From: CAIXOA01 sp041653635
GTDB lineage: Archaea; Micrarchaeota; Micrarchaeia; Anstonellales; Bilamarchaeaceae
DNA: 64,000 nt
Assembly (NCBI GenBank): GCA_041653635.1
Contig: JBAZFC010000001.1
Coordinates: forward strand, 558,001-622,000
Direction of reading: 5' to 3'
In this document: piece after piece, positions 44,758-52,053 of the stretch
Layout of the letters: the number at the start of each line of letters is the position of its first letter
How positions within the stretch are numbered: the stretch's first letter is position 1
Translations under genes and position numbers: made by a program
Notes under the pieces: generated by a model
Databases searched by the model: none
The model's input: only the letters and a program-made list of their open reading frames with translations
Told to the model about the DNA's origin: nothing

Positions 44758-45477
44758 CTAAATCGCCCCGTACCCTTCCTTTTCCACAATCTTCACGAGC
44801 TCAGGCCCGCCCTTTTTCACTAATTTCCCTTCCTTCATTATTAGCACGGAATCCGGCTTCACATATTTGAGTATCCTGCTGTAGTGGGTAACTATCAGGA
44901 ACGCCCTTTCCCCATCCCTCATTTTATTTATCGCCTTCGCCACGGCCTTAAGCGCATCCACGTCCAGCCCGGAATCTATTTCGTCGAGCAACACAAGCTT
45001 CGGCTGCAGGATTTCCATCTGCACAATCTCCGCCTTCTTCTTCTCGCCTCCGGAAAATCCGACGTTCAAATCCCTTTTCTCCGCGTCCAGCCGCAGCCCC
45101 TCGCTCGCCTTCTTCACCTTCCCTTTCACGAGCGCCCAGTTCCTTATCTCCTCCCTCTTGTCGGCGGGCTTCGCCGCCTTCCTCATGAGCCCCTCCAGCT
45201 CCACCCCCTCTATCTCCTCCGGGTTCTGGAAGCTCAGGAACATCCCCATCCGCGCCCGTTCGTCCGCGCCCAGCGCGCTTATCTCTTTTCCGTCCAGCAC
45301 AATCTTTCCTTTAGCAGTATAATCCGGATTCCCCATGAGCGCGTTGCACAGGGAGCTTTTTCCGCTCCCGTTCGGGCCCATTATCGCGTAGATTTTGCCT
45401 TTCTCAAGTGAGAAGGATACCCCCTTCACTATTTCCTTATCCGCAACGGACACGTGCAAATCTTCCACTTTCAGCAT
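44758..45477 (-). CDS. sufC: Fe-S assembly ATPase SufC
   Basis: 239 residues. Walker A GPNGSGKSS near 35-43, Q-loop FLSFQNPEEIEGV, signature LNVGFSGGEKKKAEIVQ and Walker B VLLDEIDSGLD are all present. The ATG at 45477 is chosen over the GTG that overlaps the lrp stop, because AAGGTG lies 5 bases upstream. Confidence 0.97.
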   Translation of the reverse strand: MLKVEDLHVSVADKEIVKGVSFSLEKGKIYAIMGPNGSGKSSLCNALMGNPDYTAKGKIVLDGKEISALGADERARMGMFLSFQNPEEIEGVELEGLMRKAAKPADKREEIRNWALVKGKVKKASEGLRLDAEKRDLNVGFSGGEKKKAEIVQMEILQPKLVLLDEIDSGLDVDALKAVAKAINKMRDGERAFLIVTHYSRILKYVKPDSVLIMKEGKLVKKGGPELVKIVEKEGYGAI

Positions 45478-45893
45478 CACAGCACCTTCTCTTCCAGCGA
45501 AATCGGGCAGAAATCCCTCACGCCCTTCATCTTCCGGATATGGGCAATCATCCCGTCCACCACGCCCGCGGCCCCGACCATCTCCACACCGATCGCGTAG
45601 GGCCCGGTTGTTTGGTAGACCGCGATGACCGTGGGCAGCCCCTTCAGCGAATCCAACAGCCCCATGTAGTCCTTCCTGCCCGCGTTCAGCACGACCAGCG
45701 CGTGCTTCCAGCCAATCATCTTCTCGTTCAGCAGCACGGTGCTCCCTATTATGATTCCCTTCGCCTTCAATTTCTCTATTCTTTTCTGCGCCGCAGGCTG
45801 GCTCATCCCCAGCTCCTTCGCGATTTTTGCAAGCGACATCCTGGAGTCCTTCAGGAGCATATGCAGTATCCTGAGGTCCGATTGGTCCATCAT
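45477..45893 (-). CDS. Lrp/AsnC-family regulator of the SUF locus
   Basis: About 138 residues starting MMDQSDLRILHMLLKDSR. An N-terminal winged helix (SLAKIAKELGMSQPAAQKRIEKLKAKGII) is followed by a RAM-type effector domain. A start 6 codons upstream would lie about 15 bases from the TATA box, so the later ATG is preferred as leaderless. It is first in the lrp-sufC-sufS-sufU operon and diverges from sufB, and so probably regulates both. Confidence 0.88.
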   Translation of the reverse strand: MMDQSDLRILHMLLKDSRMSLAKIAKELGMSQPAAQKRIEKLKAKGIIIGSTVLLNEKMIGWKHALVVLNAGRKDYMGLLDSLKGLPTVIAVYQTTGPYAIGVEMVGAAGVVDGMIAHIRKMKGVRDFCPISLEEKVL

Positions 45894-45905
45894 GTTTATT
45901 TTATT

Positions 45906-45930
45906 AACCATATTGGTTTAAAAATATAAC
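45906..45930. promoter_or_regulatory. Shared sufB/lrp promoter with inverted-repeat operator candidate
   Basis: AACCA-TAT-TGGTT (45906-45918) is a 5-base inverted repeat adjoining TTTAAAAATATAAC (about 45917-45930). The A/T box is about 17-30 bases from the sufB ATG at 45947 and about 24-37 from the lrp ATG at 45893. An Lrp dimer could bind the repeat and block both starts. Confidence 0.5.
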
Positions 45931-45946
45931 CTATTCAAGATTACGC

Positions 45947-47263
45947 ATGGAGCTTAGCGCCGATGTTGTAAAACACATCTCCTCCACGAAAAAAGAAGGG
46001 GAATGGATGCTCAAAAGGAGGATGGACGCCCTTTCGTTGTTTTCAGCCATGCCCATGCCGAAATTCGGGCCGGGCCTCTCCGCAATGAAGCTGGAGGAAA
46101 TAGAATGGTATTCGGAAGGCGGCGGGAAAAAGAAAAGTTGGGAAGAAGTGGACCCTGCAATACGCGAAAAATTTGAGAAATTGGGCGTGCCTGAAGCAGA
46201 GCGCAAGTTTTTGGCAGGGCTGGAGGCGCAGCTTGAGAGCGAGGCGGTCTATGGCAACCTCAAAAAGGAATGGGAGGGCAAGGGCGTAATATTCACTAAT
46301 ATGGACGAGGCGTTGCAAAAGCATCCGGAGCTTGTAAGGAAATACCTCGGGAAGGCAATTCCCCCTTCGGACAATAAGTTTGCGGCGCTCACGGATGCGG
46401 TGTGGAGCGGAGGGAGCTTCCTTTACGTGCCGCGCGGCGTCAAATTGGAGGCGCCACTGCACGCGTACTTTATGATTTCCAAGGAAGGGATTGGGCAGTT
46501 TGAGCGCACCGTAATCATTGCGGAAGAGGGAAGCTCAGTGCATTATGTAGAGGGTTGTTCCGCCCCATTATTCCCAAGAAGCAATTTGCATACCGGCGTC
46601 GTGGAAATCTTCGCAGAGAAAGGGGCGCATGTCCGTTACACCACTCTCCAGAATTGGTCGCACAACGTCTATAATTTAGTCACGCAGAGGGGAATCGCGA
46701 AAGAGAATGCAACAATTGAATGGATAGACGGGAACATGGGCTCCCTCACCACGATGAAGTATCCCACCGTAATACTAGCAGGCGAAGGGGCGAAGGGAAG
46801 CGTATTGTCCATATCAGTAGCTTCAGGAAAACAAAACCAGGATTCCGGCGGAAAGGTCGTGCATCTCGCGCCCAATACTTCTTCTACCATTATATCCAAG
46901 TCCGTAAGCTCAAAGGGCGGAGTGGCGACCTTCCGCGCCTCCGTGGATATCAAGCCCGAGGCAAAAAACTCCAATTCCTTCGTAAAATGCCAGGGGCTCA
47001 TGCTTGACGGGATTTCCAAGAATAACTCTATTCCAAAATTCTTAGTAGGAAATGGGGATTCCTTCGTTTCCCACGAGGCGAGCGCAGGCAGGATTAGCGA
47101 AAAGAAGCTATTCTATCTTATGAGCCGCGGATTGAGCAGGAAGGAAGCGGAGGAACTGCTCGTAATCGGGTTTTTGGAATCCTTCCTGAAGGAATTGCCT
47201 TTTGAGTATGCTGTGGAATTCAATCGTCTGCTCCAAATGGAAATAGAAGGGCAATCAGTATAA
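45947..47263 (+). CDS. sufB: Fe-S scaffold SufB
   Basis: 438 residues. Core motifs YTTLQNWSHNVYNLVTQRG, IEWIDGNMGS, GGKVVHLAPNTSSTIISKS, FVKCQGLMLDG and SHEASAGRISEKKLFYLMSRGLS are typical of SufB. No SufD gene is adjacent, so this protein may form a homodimeric SufB2C2 complex. No ribosome site precedes ATG, consistent with a leaderless message. Confidence 0.95.
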   Translation: MELSADVVKHISSTKKEGEWMLKRRMDALSLFSAMPMPKFGPGLSAMKLEEIEWYSEGGGKKKSWEEVDPAIREKFEKLGVPEAERKFLAGLEAQLESEAVYGNLKKEWEGKGVIFTNMDEALQKHPELVRKYLGKAIPPSDNKFAALTDAVWSGGSFLYVPRGVKLEAPLHAYFMISKEGIGQFERTVIIAEEGSSVHYVEGCSAPLFPRSNLHTGVVEIFAEKGAHVRYTTLQNWSHNVYNLVTQRGIAKENATIEWIDGNMGSLTTMKYPTVILAGEGAKGSVLSISVASGKQNQDSGGKVVHLAPNTSSTIISKSVSSKGGVATFRASVDIKPEAKNSNSFVKCQGLMLDGISKNNSIPKFLVGNGDSFVSHEASAGRISEKKLFYLMSRGLSRKEAEELLVIGFLESFLKELPFEYAVEFNRLLQMEIEGQSV

Positions 47264-47264
47264 C

Positions 47265-47504
47265 CTATTGGAACGCCTTCACGTCCCAGATGTATTTGTT
47301 GCGCGTGGAAACCGACTCAACGGAAACGCGCAGTTTGTGCCCCTTCTCCTTCAAATAGTCCCCGAGCCGCTGGAGCACCGCGTTATCCACCTCGTCCGTA
47401 TTCACCCAGGAGCAGGATTTCTTCGTGACGATGCAGTCGGCGAGCGCCTCGGCGTCCGTGTCCGACAGGCCAATCTCCCTAAGCTTGTCCCTTATCTCGC
47501 CCAT
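47265..47504 (-). CDS. Small uncharacterised protein
   Basis: 79 residues, acidic, with EIRDKLREIGLSDTDAEALADCIV and a C-terminal HKLRVSVESVSTRNKYIWDV. A CTTAAATAATT box lies 23-33 bases upstream, so it is probably leaderless. It is convergent with sufB, ending 1 base after it. No family recognised. Confidence 0.6.
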   Translation of the reverse strand: MGEIRDKLREIGLSDTDAEALADCIVTKKSCSWVNTDEVDNAVLQRLGDYLKEKGHKLRVSVESVSTRNKYIWDVKAFQ

Positions 47505-47558
47505 GCATGGATTTAAGGGTTAAACGCTTAAATAATTATGCCAGCCCTCCCTCGGAGT

Positions 47559-47568
47559 ATTTTAAAAA
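47559..47568 (+). promoter_or_regulatory. TATA box of the eL18-uL13-uS9-rpoN-uS2 operon
   Basis: ATTTTAAAAA lies about 80-90 bases before the rpl18e ATG, giving an expected leader of about 60 bases that includes the hairpin at 47619. Confidence 0.5.
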
Positions 47569-47618
47569 CCTTTCCCACGTAAATAACTCTGCTCTTTCAA
47601 GTCCCTTAAACGGGGCGA

Positions 47619-47633
47619 GCCGCGCAACGCGGC
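47619..47633 (+). promoter_or_regulatory. Leader hairpin before rpl18e
   Basis: GCCGCG-CAA-CGCGGC is a perfect 6-bp stem ending 4 bases before the AAAGGTG ribosome site. A smaller possible stem (CCC/GGG) lies just upstream. It could control translation of the ribosomal operon. Confidence 0.45.
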
Positions 47634-47648
47634 GAGAAAGGTGTTAAT

Positions 47649-47996
47649 ATGGAAAAAGGTTCAGAGAACAAGCGCCTGCTTGAGCTCGTGACACAGCTCA
47701 TGAAGGCGAACAAGGGTATATGGAGAAAGGCCGCGGACGAGCTTTCCAGGCCCACGCGCAGGAGGCGCGAGGTCAACGTCAGCAAGATAAATAGGTACGC
47801 TAAGGAAGGCTCCGTGGTGCTCGTGCCGGGCAAGGTCCTCGGCTCAGGCTTCATGGCGAAGAAGGTAACGGTCGCCGCGTTCAACTTCAGCGGCACCGCG
47901 AAGGCCCTCATAGAGAAGAGCGGCGGCCGCGCAATCGGCATAGACCGGCTCATGGCGGAGAACCCGCAGGGCAAGGACGTCGTAATCCTCGTATAG
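47649..47996 (+). CDS. rpl18e: Large ribosomal subunit protein eL18
   Basis: 115 residues. SENKRLLELVTQLMKANKGIWRKAADELSRPTRRRREVNVSKINR opens the archaeal L18e profile, followed by VVLVPGKVLGSGFMAKKVTVAAFNFS and the KALIEKSGG end. It heads the conserved archaeal cluster with uL13 and uS9. AAAGGTG lies 5-11 bases before ATG. Confidence 0.97.
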   Translation: MEKGSENKRLLELVTQLMKANKGIWRKAADELSRPTRRRREVNVSKINRYAKEGSVVLVPGKVLGSGFMAKKVTVAAFNFSGTAKALIEKSGGRAIGIDRLMAENPQGKDVVILV

Positions 47997-48005
47997 GTGG
48001 TGCTC

Positions 48006-48425
48006 ATGGTCGTCATAAACGCTGAAAACGCAAGAATCGGGAGGCTCGCGACGCACGTGGCGAAGGAGCTCCTGAAGGGGAACGAGGTCCACATAATCAA
48101 CGCCGAGAAGGCGATAATCTCCGGAAACCCGGTGGAAATACACGCGAAGTACCTTGAGAAGAGGTCCTTCCAGTACAAGGGGGAGCCGTCCAAGTCCCCG
48201 AAGTTCCCGAAGGCGCCGCACCTCTTTGTCCGGAGGCTCATCCGCGGGATGCTGCCGCGCAAGAAGGCGAAGGGCAGGGCCGCCTACAAGAAGCTCAAAG
48301 TTTATGTTGGTGCGCCCGAGAGCGTAAAGGGCGAGGTAAAAGTGATAAAGGAGGCCGACAAGGGGGCGCTGAACAAGTACGTCACCATACGCGAGCTGTG
48401 CAGGCTGCTCGGCCACCAGGAGTGA
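48006..48425 (+). CDS. rpl13: Large ribosomal subunit protein uL13
   Basis: 139 residues starting MVVINAENARIGRLATHVAKELLKG, with VHIINAEKAIISGNP, then KGRAAYKKLKVYVGAPESVKG. The ATG at 48006 has GGTGG 5 bases upstream; the GTG codons before it overlap the ribosome site. Its stop overlaps the rps9 region. Confidence 0.97.
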   Translation: MVVINAENARIGRLATHVAKELLKGNEVHIINAEKAIISGNPVEIHAKYLEKRSFQYKGEPSKSPKFPKAPHLFVRRLIRGMLPRKKAKGRAAYKKLKVYVGAPESVKGEVKVIKEADKGALNKYVTIRELCRLLGHQE

Positions 48426-48430
48426 TGATT

Positions 48431-49018
48431 ATGGCGGAAGAGAAGAAGGAAAAACCGAAGGAAAGGAAGGCGAAGCTGGAGGAAAAGAAACCCGAGGCAA
48501 AGCCCGAAGCCCACGTACCGAAGCCCGCGGAAGCGAAGCCGCATGCGGCGCCAGCAGAGGCGAAGCACGCCGCTCCGCCCGAGAAGCCGGGTAAGAAATC
48601 CAAGAAGCCCCGCAAGAAGGCGGGCAAGGTGGAGGTCGCGAGGGGGAAGAGGAAGACCTCCGTGGCGAGGGCCTCGGTGAAGGAGGGCAGCGGCCGCATA
48701 CGCGTCAACAGCCTGCTCAGCAGCGCAATCCACAACAGGTACATAAGGGACATGATAGAGGAGCCGCTGAGGGCGGCAGGCCCCGATGGCAACAAGGTGG
48801 ACGTGAGCGTGAGCATGTACGGCGGAGGCGAGATGGGCCAGGCGCAGGCGGCGAGGACCGCAATCGCAAGGGCGCTCACCAAATATTTCGGCGAGGGGCT
48901 CAAAAACACTTACGACGGGATGGACAAATACTTCCTGTGCGAAGACCCGAGAAGGGTGGAACCGAAGAAATACAAGGGAAGGAAGGCAAGGGCAAGGTTC
49001 CAGAAATCCTATAGGTGA
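48431..49018 (+). CDS. rps9: Small ribosomal subunit protein uS9 with N-terminal extension
   Basis: 195 residues. The uS9 core begins near residue 70 (ARGKRKTSVARASVKEGSGRIRVNS) and ends with the decoding-site tail KYKGRKARARFQKSYR. Residues 1-68 are an added Lys/Glu/Ala/Pro-rich low-complexity arm, not found in most archaeal S9 (about 130 residues). GGAGTGATG precedes the ATG at 48431; an ATG at 48425 overlaps the upstream stop. Confidence 0.95.
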   Translation: MAEEKKEKPKERKAKLEEKKPEAKPEAHVPKPAEAKPHAAPAEAKHAAPPEKPGKKSKKPRKKAGKVEVARGKRKTSVARASVKEGSGRIRVNSLLSSAIHNRYIRDMIEEPLRAAGPDGNKVDVSVSMYGGGEMGQAQAARTAIARALTKYFGEGLKNTYDGMDKYFLCEDPRRVEPKKYKGRKARARFQKSYR

Positions 49019-49022
49019 ACTG

Positions 49023-49217
49023 ATGGAATTTCCGGTGAGGTGCTTCAGCTGCGGTGCGGTTATCGGGCACCTGTACGAGGAATACAAGAAGGGCCTGGAG
49101 ACGGAAGGCGCCGAGCAGGTGCTCAACAAGATGGGCATAGAAAGGTACTGCTGCAGGCGCATGTTCGTGAGCCACGTGGAGGGGATGGACCTCGTCAAGA
49201 GGTACAAGAAGCTCTGA
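49023..49217 (+). CDS. rpoN: RNA polymerase subunit N (Rpo10)
   Basis: 64 residues. The zinc ligands CFSCG (near C7, C10) and the CCRR motif (near 43-46) are intact: VRCFSCGAVIG and YCCRRMFVSHVEGMDLVKRY. This small subunit helps to assemble the Rpo3/Rpo11 platform. It lies 4 bases after uS9. Confidence 0.97.
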   Translation: MEFPVRCFSCGAVIGHLYEEYKKGLETEGAEQVLNKMGIERYCCRRMFVSHVEGMDLVKRYKKL

Positions 49218-49228
49218 AACGGTCGCAC

Positions 49229-49301
49229 GGGGTCGTGAGGTAACCTGGCAACCTGCAAGCTTGGGGTGCTTGTTATCTGGGTTCAAATCCCGGCGACCCC
49301 A
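49229..49301 (+). tRNA. tRNA-Pro (GGG anticodon)
   Basis: Acceptor GGGGTCG pairs with CGACCCC; D arm AGGTAACCTGGCAACCT; anticodon stem CAAGC/GCTTG encloses TTGGGGT with GGG at 34-36; T arm includes GGGTTCAAATCCCG. No intron. It lies between rpoN and rps2 with no clear promoter of its own, so it may be processed from the ribosomal transcript. Confidence 0.93.
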
Positions 49302-49316
49302 TACATGGTGATTGGA

Positions 49317-50108
49317 ATGGAAAATGAAGAAATCAAATCGTCAATGCTGCTCGCACAGGACAAGTACCTTGAGGCGGGGGTGCACATAGGCACGAGGTTC
49401 AAGACCATAGACATGAAGCCGTTCATATTCAAGAGGAGGGACGACGGCCTTTTCATACTTGACCTCAGGAAGATAGACGAGAGGATAAGGCTGGCGGCCA
49501 AGATTCTCTCCAAATACAAGCCGGAAGAGGTCATGGTGGTCGCTTCCAGGCTCTACTCCGCGAACGCGGCGGGCAAATTCGCGTCGCTGACGGGCGTGGA
49601 CATCACAAAAGGAAGGTTCATCCCGGGGACGATGACGAACGTCAAGCTCCCGGTTTTCAAGGAGCCGAAGATAATGCTTATCTGCGACCCGAAAGGGGAG
49701 CAGGAGGCGGTCAGGGAGGCCGTCAAGCTCGGCATACCGGTAATCGCGCTCTGCGACTCGGACAACAACACCGCGTTCATAGACTGGGTGGTCCCCACGA
49801 ACAACAAGGGCCGCAAGGCGCTTGCGCTCGTGTTCTACCTCCTCGCGCGCGAACTGATGATGGCGCAGGGCAAGATATCGTCCTACGACCAGTTCCAGCA
49901 CAGGATAGACTACTTTGAGAGGTTCGAGGACGAGAGGACCGAGGAGATAGCCAAGGAGATAGAGGCGGAGGAGGCGAAGGCCAAGGCGGACGACCTGGAG
50001 GCCGCGAAGCAGGTGCCGGAATCCGCGCCCGCGGAAGGGGGAGCGAAGGCGGAAGAGAAAACAGAAGGGAAGAAAGAGGAGAAGAAGGGAGAGAAAAAAG
50101 AAGAGTAA
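49317..50108 (+). CDS. rps2: Small ribosomal subunit protein uS2 with acidic tail
   Basis: 263 residues. Archaeal S2 core: LAQDKYLEAGVHIGTRFKTIDMKPFIFKRRDDGLFILDLRKIDERI, FIPGTMTN and NTAFIDWVVPTNNKGRKALALV. The C-terminal 50-60 residues are Glu/Lys/Ala low-complexity. The ATG at 49317 has GGTGATT just upstream, and avoids overlap with tRNA-Pro, which the longer frame would run through. Confidence 0.96.
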   Translation: MENEEIKSSMLLAQDKYLEAGVHIGTRFKTIDMKPFIFKRRDDGLFILDLRKIDERIRLAAKILSKYKPEEVMVVASRLYSANAAGKFASLTGVDITKGRFIPGTMTNVKLPVFKEPKIMLICDPKGEQEAVREAVKLGIPVIALCDSDNNTAFIDWVVPTNNKGRKALALVFYLLARELMMAQGKISSYDQFQHRIDYFERFEDERTEEIAKEIEAEEAKAKADDLEAAKQVPESAPAEGGAKAEEKTEGKKEEKKGEKKEE

Positions 50109-50160
50109 TCTCTCTCCGCGCCAGCTCTCAAGCCGCTAATCCACAGCCACGCAGCCGCGC

Positions 50161-51303
50161 TCAGATGTTTGATACGCACAGCTGCTCCATTGATGCGTCC
50201 TCCACGTACCCGCAGTAGGTCGCATCGTTCTTCTGCTCGGCCATGTTCATGAAGCACCTGTCCTTCCACTCCTTCACTTCCACGTTGTTGCAGTCCCAGA
50301 ACTCCAGCTCCGGGGAGGCAAGCACCACGAACGCGTAGCAGTTGGTCTGCACCACGGATGCGTAGGGCAGGTAGTTGCAGGCGGACGCCTGGTAATACTT
50401 CCTCGCGAAGCCGTCAAAGCAGAGGTTGGTGGATATCTCGGCGCGGGTGTCTATCGCCTGGCACGCGCTCAGGTCCCTCATCTCTATTGAGTAATTTGTG
50501 AGGCACCTCCACCTGCTGTTCAGCTCCAGAACGTTGCACATTTCCTTGTTTCCGCTCTCCACCGCGAAGTGCTGGAAGCACTGGTATGCAATTTCGCTCT
50601 CGTACAGGCCGTCTATGCTGTAACAGTAGTTGGGGCTGCCCTTGCCGAGCGCCATCATATAATAGCATAAGTTCTCGTCCGAGCCCGCAAGGCCGGGGCA
50701 CGGGTTTGTGCCCTGTATGATGCCCACGCAGACCGCATCCTTTATGCTGTTTTCAATCCCGGCGCACGCGGAAGCGTCCATCTTCTGCGTCGCAAAATCA
50801 AAGAAGCACTGGTCGTCCTTGCAGTGGCTGGAATCGTTGGTGAGGAAGGCGTAGCACCTTCCCCTCGCGTTCTCGTCCACCTCCATAGTGCATGGCGGGG
50901 ACAGCTCCACTATGCATTCATCCACCTCGTCGCCCCGGAGCATGTCGCACACGGAGAGGTCCCCCAGCGCCCTCGCGTGGTGCCACAGGCAGCCCTGCCT
51001 GTTCGCATAGTCGCCCAGCATCATGCAGTTCTGCAGCGTGAGGTTGGACAGCGGCATGAGGCATGCGTCCTGATTCTCTATGGAAACCTTCAGGCAATAA
51101 TATCCATTCTGCTCGTCCAGCGCCTTCTGCGCCCACTGCGCGTCCGTCAGTTCAGATGGGGTGGCGTTCCCCCCGGTTTCCGCGCCTATTACGCTTATGT
51201 TCGGGCCCTCCTCGCTGGGTGAGGACGGCTGCTGCCCATTGTCCGCGCATCCGAATAGAAGAAACAAGCTCGCCAATACCAGGAATAAATGCAAACCCCT
51301 CAT
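50161..51303 (-). CDS. Lipoprotein with Cys-rich helical repeats
   Basis: 380 residues starting MRGLHLFLVLASLFLLFGCADN; LFGC is a lipobox-like site. After a Ser/Pro/Asn linker, about 30 Cys occur in repeated units of the form C...A...D...C..I or D.S.C (for example LSVCDMLRGDEVDECIV, MDASACAGIENSIKDAVCVG). Such repeats suggest a disulfide-stabilised extracellular solenoid. The start at 51303 begins the signal peptide. Binding role inferred only. Confidence 0.75.
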   Translation of the reverse strand: MRGLHLFLVLASLFLLFGCADNGQQPSSPSEEGPNISVIGAETGGNATPSELTDAQWAQKALDEQNGYYCLKVSIENQDACLMPLSNLTLQNCMMLGDYANRQGCLWHHARALGDLSVCDMLRGDEVDECIVELSPPCTMEVDENARGRCYAFLTNDSSHCKDDQCFFDFATQKMDASACAGIENSIKDAVCVGIIQGTNPCPGLAGSDENLCYYMMALGKGSPNYCYSIDGLYESEIAYQCFQHFAVESGNKEMCNVLELNSRWRCLTNYSIEMRDLSACQAIDTRAEISTNLCFDGFARKYYQASACNYLPYASVVQTNCYAFVVLASPELEFWDCNNVEVKEWKDRCFMNMAEQKNDATYCGYVEDASMEQLCVSNI

Positions 51304-51446
51304 GGGCGCTTCTTCTCGGAAAAAGGATTTAAACATATGCAAATCAGCCGGCTGTGGCATAGTGCAATAATAGCTCCCCTCCCCATTCGTAGGAGGTAAT
51401 ATGTGTGGAAAGTTGCGTTTCTGCTTCTCCGACGTGAAATGTTTGG

Positions 51447-51454
51447 TATATAAA
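51447..51454 (+). promoter_or_regulatory. TATA box upstream of a structured non-coding stretch
   Basis: TATATAAA lies about 25 bases before a stretch with two possible hairpins and no plus-strand open frame with a ribosome site, in a 240-base gap between two minus-strand genes. Confidence 0.4.
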
Positions 51455-51474
51455 CCTGATGCCCCAAACTAGTC

Positions 51475-51540
51475 TGCCCAATAAATTTGGGCTGTGGGAG
51501 GTGGGATGGAGCCAGCTGGTGGTCTACCGTCTCACTTTCA
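51475..51540 (+). ncRNA. Candidate small structured RNA
   Basis: GCCCAA-TAAAT-TTGGGC (51476-51492) is a 6-bp hairpin. GTGGGATG (51501-51508) can pair with CGTCTCAC (51528-51535) using two wobble pairs. A TATA box sits about 25 bases upstream of the first stem, and a T-rich end follows. It does not match tRNA, SRP RNA or RNase P. It could instead be a terminator region for the minus-strand gene. Confidence 0.35.
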
Positions 51541-51543
51541 TCT

Positions 51544-51876
51544 TTACTGATTCTGGCCTGCGTTCATCGCGTTGAGCAGTTCCATCTCAAGGTCAAATCC
51601 GGCGAGCTTGAGCAGGGAGAATATGATGAACTTTAGGATGTAGTAGGCGGCGATGAACAGGATTAGGACCACTACCCACTTCACCCATGCGGGCTGGCCG
51701 TTCATGAAATGGATTTTGCCCACCGCCTTGTGCGTCGCGTTCCAGATTTTGTCCCTGAAGAGCAGGAGCACCCCAAAAACCAGCGCGAATAAGAGTAAGA
51801 TCTGGAGCGACATGCCCTCGATATACAATACAAGGATGAGCAGCCCCAGAAGGGCGGCCCTGAGCCATTGTCTCAT
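51544..51876 (-). CDS. Small membrane protein next to tRNA-Leu
   Basis: 110 residues with two or three hydrophobic helices (MRQWLRAALLGLLILVLYI, LQILLLFALVFGVLLLF, VKWVVVLILFIAAYYILKFIIFSLL). The start at 51876 is chosen because the longer frame runs through the tRNA gene. No family recognised. Confidence 0.65.
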   Translation of the reverse strand: MRQWLRAALLGLLILVLYIEGMSLQILLLFALVFGVLLLFRDKIWNATHKAVGKIHFMNGQPAWVKWVVVLILFIAAYYILKFIIFSLLKLAGFDLEMELLNAMNAGQNQ

Positions 51877-51906
51877 TTTGCACCCTTTTTGTATAAGATA
51901 AATAAT

Positions 51907-52013
51907 TGCAGGGGGCAGGATTTGAACCTGCGTAGGCGCTAGGCCACCAGATGGCTCACCCCACATTCGGGAATCTTGAGTCTGGCGCGTTTTCCAGGCT
52001 CCGCCACCCCTGC
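51907..52013 (-). tRNA. tRNA-Leu (CAA anticodon) with a 22-base intron
   Basis: Acceptor GCAGGGG pairs with CCCCTGC plus discriminator A. The D region is TGGCGGAGCCTGGAAAACGCGCC, and the anticodon stem CCAGA/TCTGG encloses CTCAAG ... A with CAA at 34-36. A 22-base intron (forward 51953-51974) sits after G37, the usual archaeal 37/38 site, and contains a CCC/GGG hairpin. A long variable arm and the T arm GCAGGTTCAAATCCTGC follow. Confidence 0.92.
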
Positions 52014-52053
52014 TGATAATCAATTCTACTAATAGCAAATAAAAGTATATGGT

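Noticed and set aside
43630..44823. 397-codon plus-strand frame across sufS
   Set aside because: SufS on the opposite strand is unmistakable; the antisense translation has no recognisable feature and no start signals.
49266..49316. Longer uS2 start inside tRNA-Pro
   Set aside because: It would translate tRNA sequence; the ATG at 49317 has its own ribosome site.
51475..51540. SRP RNA, RNase P RNA or C/D-box RNA in the gap
   Set aside because: The characteristic loop sequences and box pairs are absent; only a generic structured-RNA candidate can be supported.
51877..52038. Longer start for the small membrane protein
   Set aside because: The extension is the tRNA-Leu gene read as protein.
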